Of a stretch of DNA of 7,215 nt, positions 6,453 to 7,215 are shown piece after piece; position 1 is the stretch's first letter; the number at the start of each line of letters is the position of its first letter. Location of the stretch: NCBI GenBank assembly GCA_025922795.1, contig JAICHC010000132.1, forward strand, positions 1-7,215, read 5' to 3'. The stretch comes from Candidatus Binatia bacterium (GTDB lineage: Bacteria; Desulfobacterota_B; Binatia; UBA9968). The notes under the pieces were generated by a model. It was not told where the DNA came from. It worked only from the letters and a program-made list of their open reading frames with translations, and searched no databases. The position numbers and the translations under genes are program-made.

Positions 6453-6758
6453 ATGGCGAAAGGAAAACCGGCGTCGGCGGCGCGTAAAAGTGACTCTTGC
6501 AAAAAAATCACCGATCTGATTTGCAATTACTTGGCCGATCGTCTTAGTCCGACCGTAAAACGTGAATTCGAGCGGCATTTAAGACTTTGCTCGGACTGTA
6601 TGAACTTTTTGAACACCTACAAGAAAATCGTCTCGCTCACCGGAGCTCTGAGCGCCGGTGAGTTGCCGGCCACAGTTCGCGCTAATGTACTCGCTTTCTT
6701 GCGGCGAAAAGCGCATCCCATCGCAACGTTGTTTTTCTATTGGGCAATCCAAACGTGA
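6453..6758 (+). CDS. Soluble zinc-finger (ZAS-type) anti-sigma factor, RsrA-like
   Basis: Probably binds and silences the ECF sigma factor encoded just upstream. The 101-residue protein carries the zinc anti-sigma signature H42-x3-C46-x2-C49 in FERHLRLCSDC. C16 lies 26 residues before the histidine, the same spacing as C11-H37 in Streptomyces RsrA, whose zinc site releases its sigma factor upon thiol oxidation. Region 17-36 (KKITDLICNYLADRLSP) fits the sigma-contacting helix of this family. A further Cys, C24, lies in that helix. The C-terminal AHPIATLFFYWAI is hydrophobic but too short for a confident membrane helix, so the protein is probably cytoplasmic. GAAGGA at 6439-6444 sits 8 bases before the ATG. 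No clear terminator follows. Confidence 0.85.
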   Translation: MAKGKPASAARKSDSCKKITDLICNYLADRLSPTVKREFERHLRLCSDCMNFLNTYKKIVSLTGALSAGELPATVRANVLAFLRRKAHPIATLFFYWAIQT

Positions 6759-6789
6759 GGGAATCGCTGGTTTATGCTGATATACCGAG

Positions 6790-6817
6790 CAACTATCGCC
6801 TCTCACCGCACGTCTAA
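6790..6817 (+). promoter_or_regulatory. Candidate ECF-type promoter of the 67-residue gene
   Basis: CAACT at 6790-6794 and CGTCTAA at 6811-6817 are separated by 16 bases. The -10 element is identical to the one at 302-308 and the -35 core is the same CAACT. Transcription would begin near 6824, about 73 bases before the ATG at 6897, a leader length similar to the other two candidate promoters. It is inferred to be served by the ECF sigma encoded immediately upstream. Confidence 0.5.
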
Positions 6818-6896
6818 AGGGGAAATATCGTCAGAAATCCGTTTTCGGGGATCGCGATTATAAGTAGAGAAAGTAGAGCAAAGGGAGGAGCACGCT

Positions 6897-7100
6897 ATGA
6901 ATACTTGGGAATCGGTTTTCAGTCAGAGCCCGGTTAACAAAGGGTATTACAATGGTGAGAAATTACCGCAAGCTCATTGGGATTGGCCGAAACGGACCTG
7001 GTTCCAGGCGCGGCTCAACCTGGTTAGAGAAAACGATCGGCCAAAGCCGCTCAAAACCAGCATTAAATTGCGCAGTGTCGGCCAAATGCGCCCCATGTAA
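6897..7100 (+). CDS. Small basic protein of unknown function (67 aa)
   Basis: I do not recognise this protein. It has 67 residues, a net positive charge, no cysteine and no signal peptide or membrane segment. The first half is aromatic-rich (SPVNKGYYNGEKLPQAHWDW at 11-30, then PKRTWFQARL), and the second half is basic and polar (RPKPLKTSIKLRS). Such composition suggests binding to nucleic acid or to a protein surface, but nothing more specific can be said. GGGAGGAG at 6883-6890 is an excellent ribosome binding site 6 bases before the ATG, which makes this a likely real gene. It is preceded by an ECF-like promoter motif and lies next to the anti-sigma gene, so it may be a member or accessory of the same stress regulon. 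Confidence 0.68.
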   Translation: MNTWESVFSQSPVNKGYYNGEKLPQAHWDWPKRTWFQARLNLVRENDRPKPLKTSIKLRSVGQMRPM

Positions 7101-7133
7101 GTTGATTGGGAAAGCAATCATCGCTTAACCCTT

Positions 7134-7168
7134 GCGTGGCGCACGCCGGCGGCGGCGCTGTGCCACGC
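7134..7168 (+). terminator. GC-rich hairpin downstream of the 67-residue gene
   Basis: GCGTGGCGCA (7134-7143) pairs with TGTGCCACGC (7159-7168), a 10-bp stem with one G-U pair and a 15-base GC-rich loop. The palindrome CGCCGGCG occurs in the loop (7144-7151) and again overlapping the 3' arm (7166-7173), so alternative folds are possible. No T-tract follows, so it could be a terminator without a U-tail or another structured element. Confidence 0.4.
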
Positions 7169-7215
7169 CGGCGCAGCCTCGCTGGTGCCTCTAGGTTGTC
7201 ACCGCGGATGTCTTA

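Noticed and set aside
6821..6845. Second promoter reading GGAAA-N14-CGTTTT before the 67-residue gene
   Set aside because: The spacing is 2-3 bases too short for an ECF promoter; the CAACT-N16-CGTCTAA motif just upstream fits better.

Overview
This window comes from a fairly GC-rich Gram-negative-type bacterium. Periplasmic MsrP (Tat-exported) and its heme partner MsrQ, a signal-peptide thioredoxin-like protein, a sigma-54 activator and an ECF sigma/zinc anti-sigma pair all fit a proteobacterium-like or deltaproteobacterium-like lineage. I cannot place it more precisely. If the main finding below is right, the host must also carry selenocysteine machinery (SelA/B/C/D), which is not in this window.

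Layout. 1-123 is the tail of a reading frame entering from the left, possibly a penicillin-binding-protein fragment. 394-606 encodes a small unknown acidic protein, followed by a strong hairpin. 795-1322 is a periplasmic thioredoxin-like gene whose CxxC motif reads UGA-Ile-Asn-Cys. The in-frame TGA at 993-995 sits exactly where the first catalytic Cys belongs, the frame continues with good homology, and a SECIS-like hairpin follows at the right distance. I read it as a selenoprotein. Then come msrP (1376-2350) and msrQ (2443-3072), separated by an AT-rich inverted repeat. A GAF-GAF-AAA+-Fis sigma-54 activator lies on the minus strand (3165-5207). Divergent from it is a STAS protein (5409-5684), an ECF sigma factor (5726-6436) and an RsrA-like zinc anti-sigma factor (6453-6758). 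The window ends with a 67-residue unknown protein (6897-7100) and a GC-rich hairpin.

How the parts may work together (inference). The sigma-54 activator gene faces a GG-N10-GC promoter (5360-5377) across a cluster of palindromes (5264-5309), so it probably switches on the STAS/ECF/anti-sigma operon. Three places in the window, upstream of the 70-residue gene, of the selenoprotein-msrPQ cluster and of the 67-residue gene, carry a shared ECF-type motif (C/G)AACT-N15-16-CGT(C/T)T(A/T)A. This suggests a local cascade: sigma-54 activator, then ECF sigma held by a thiol-type anti-sigma, then a small envelope redox-repair regulon built around a selenocysteine thioredoxin and MsrPQ.
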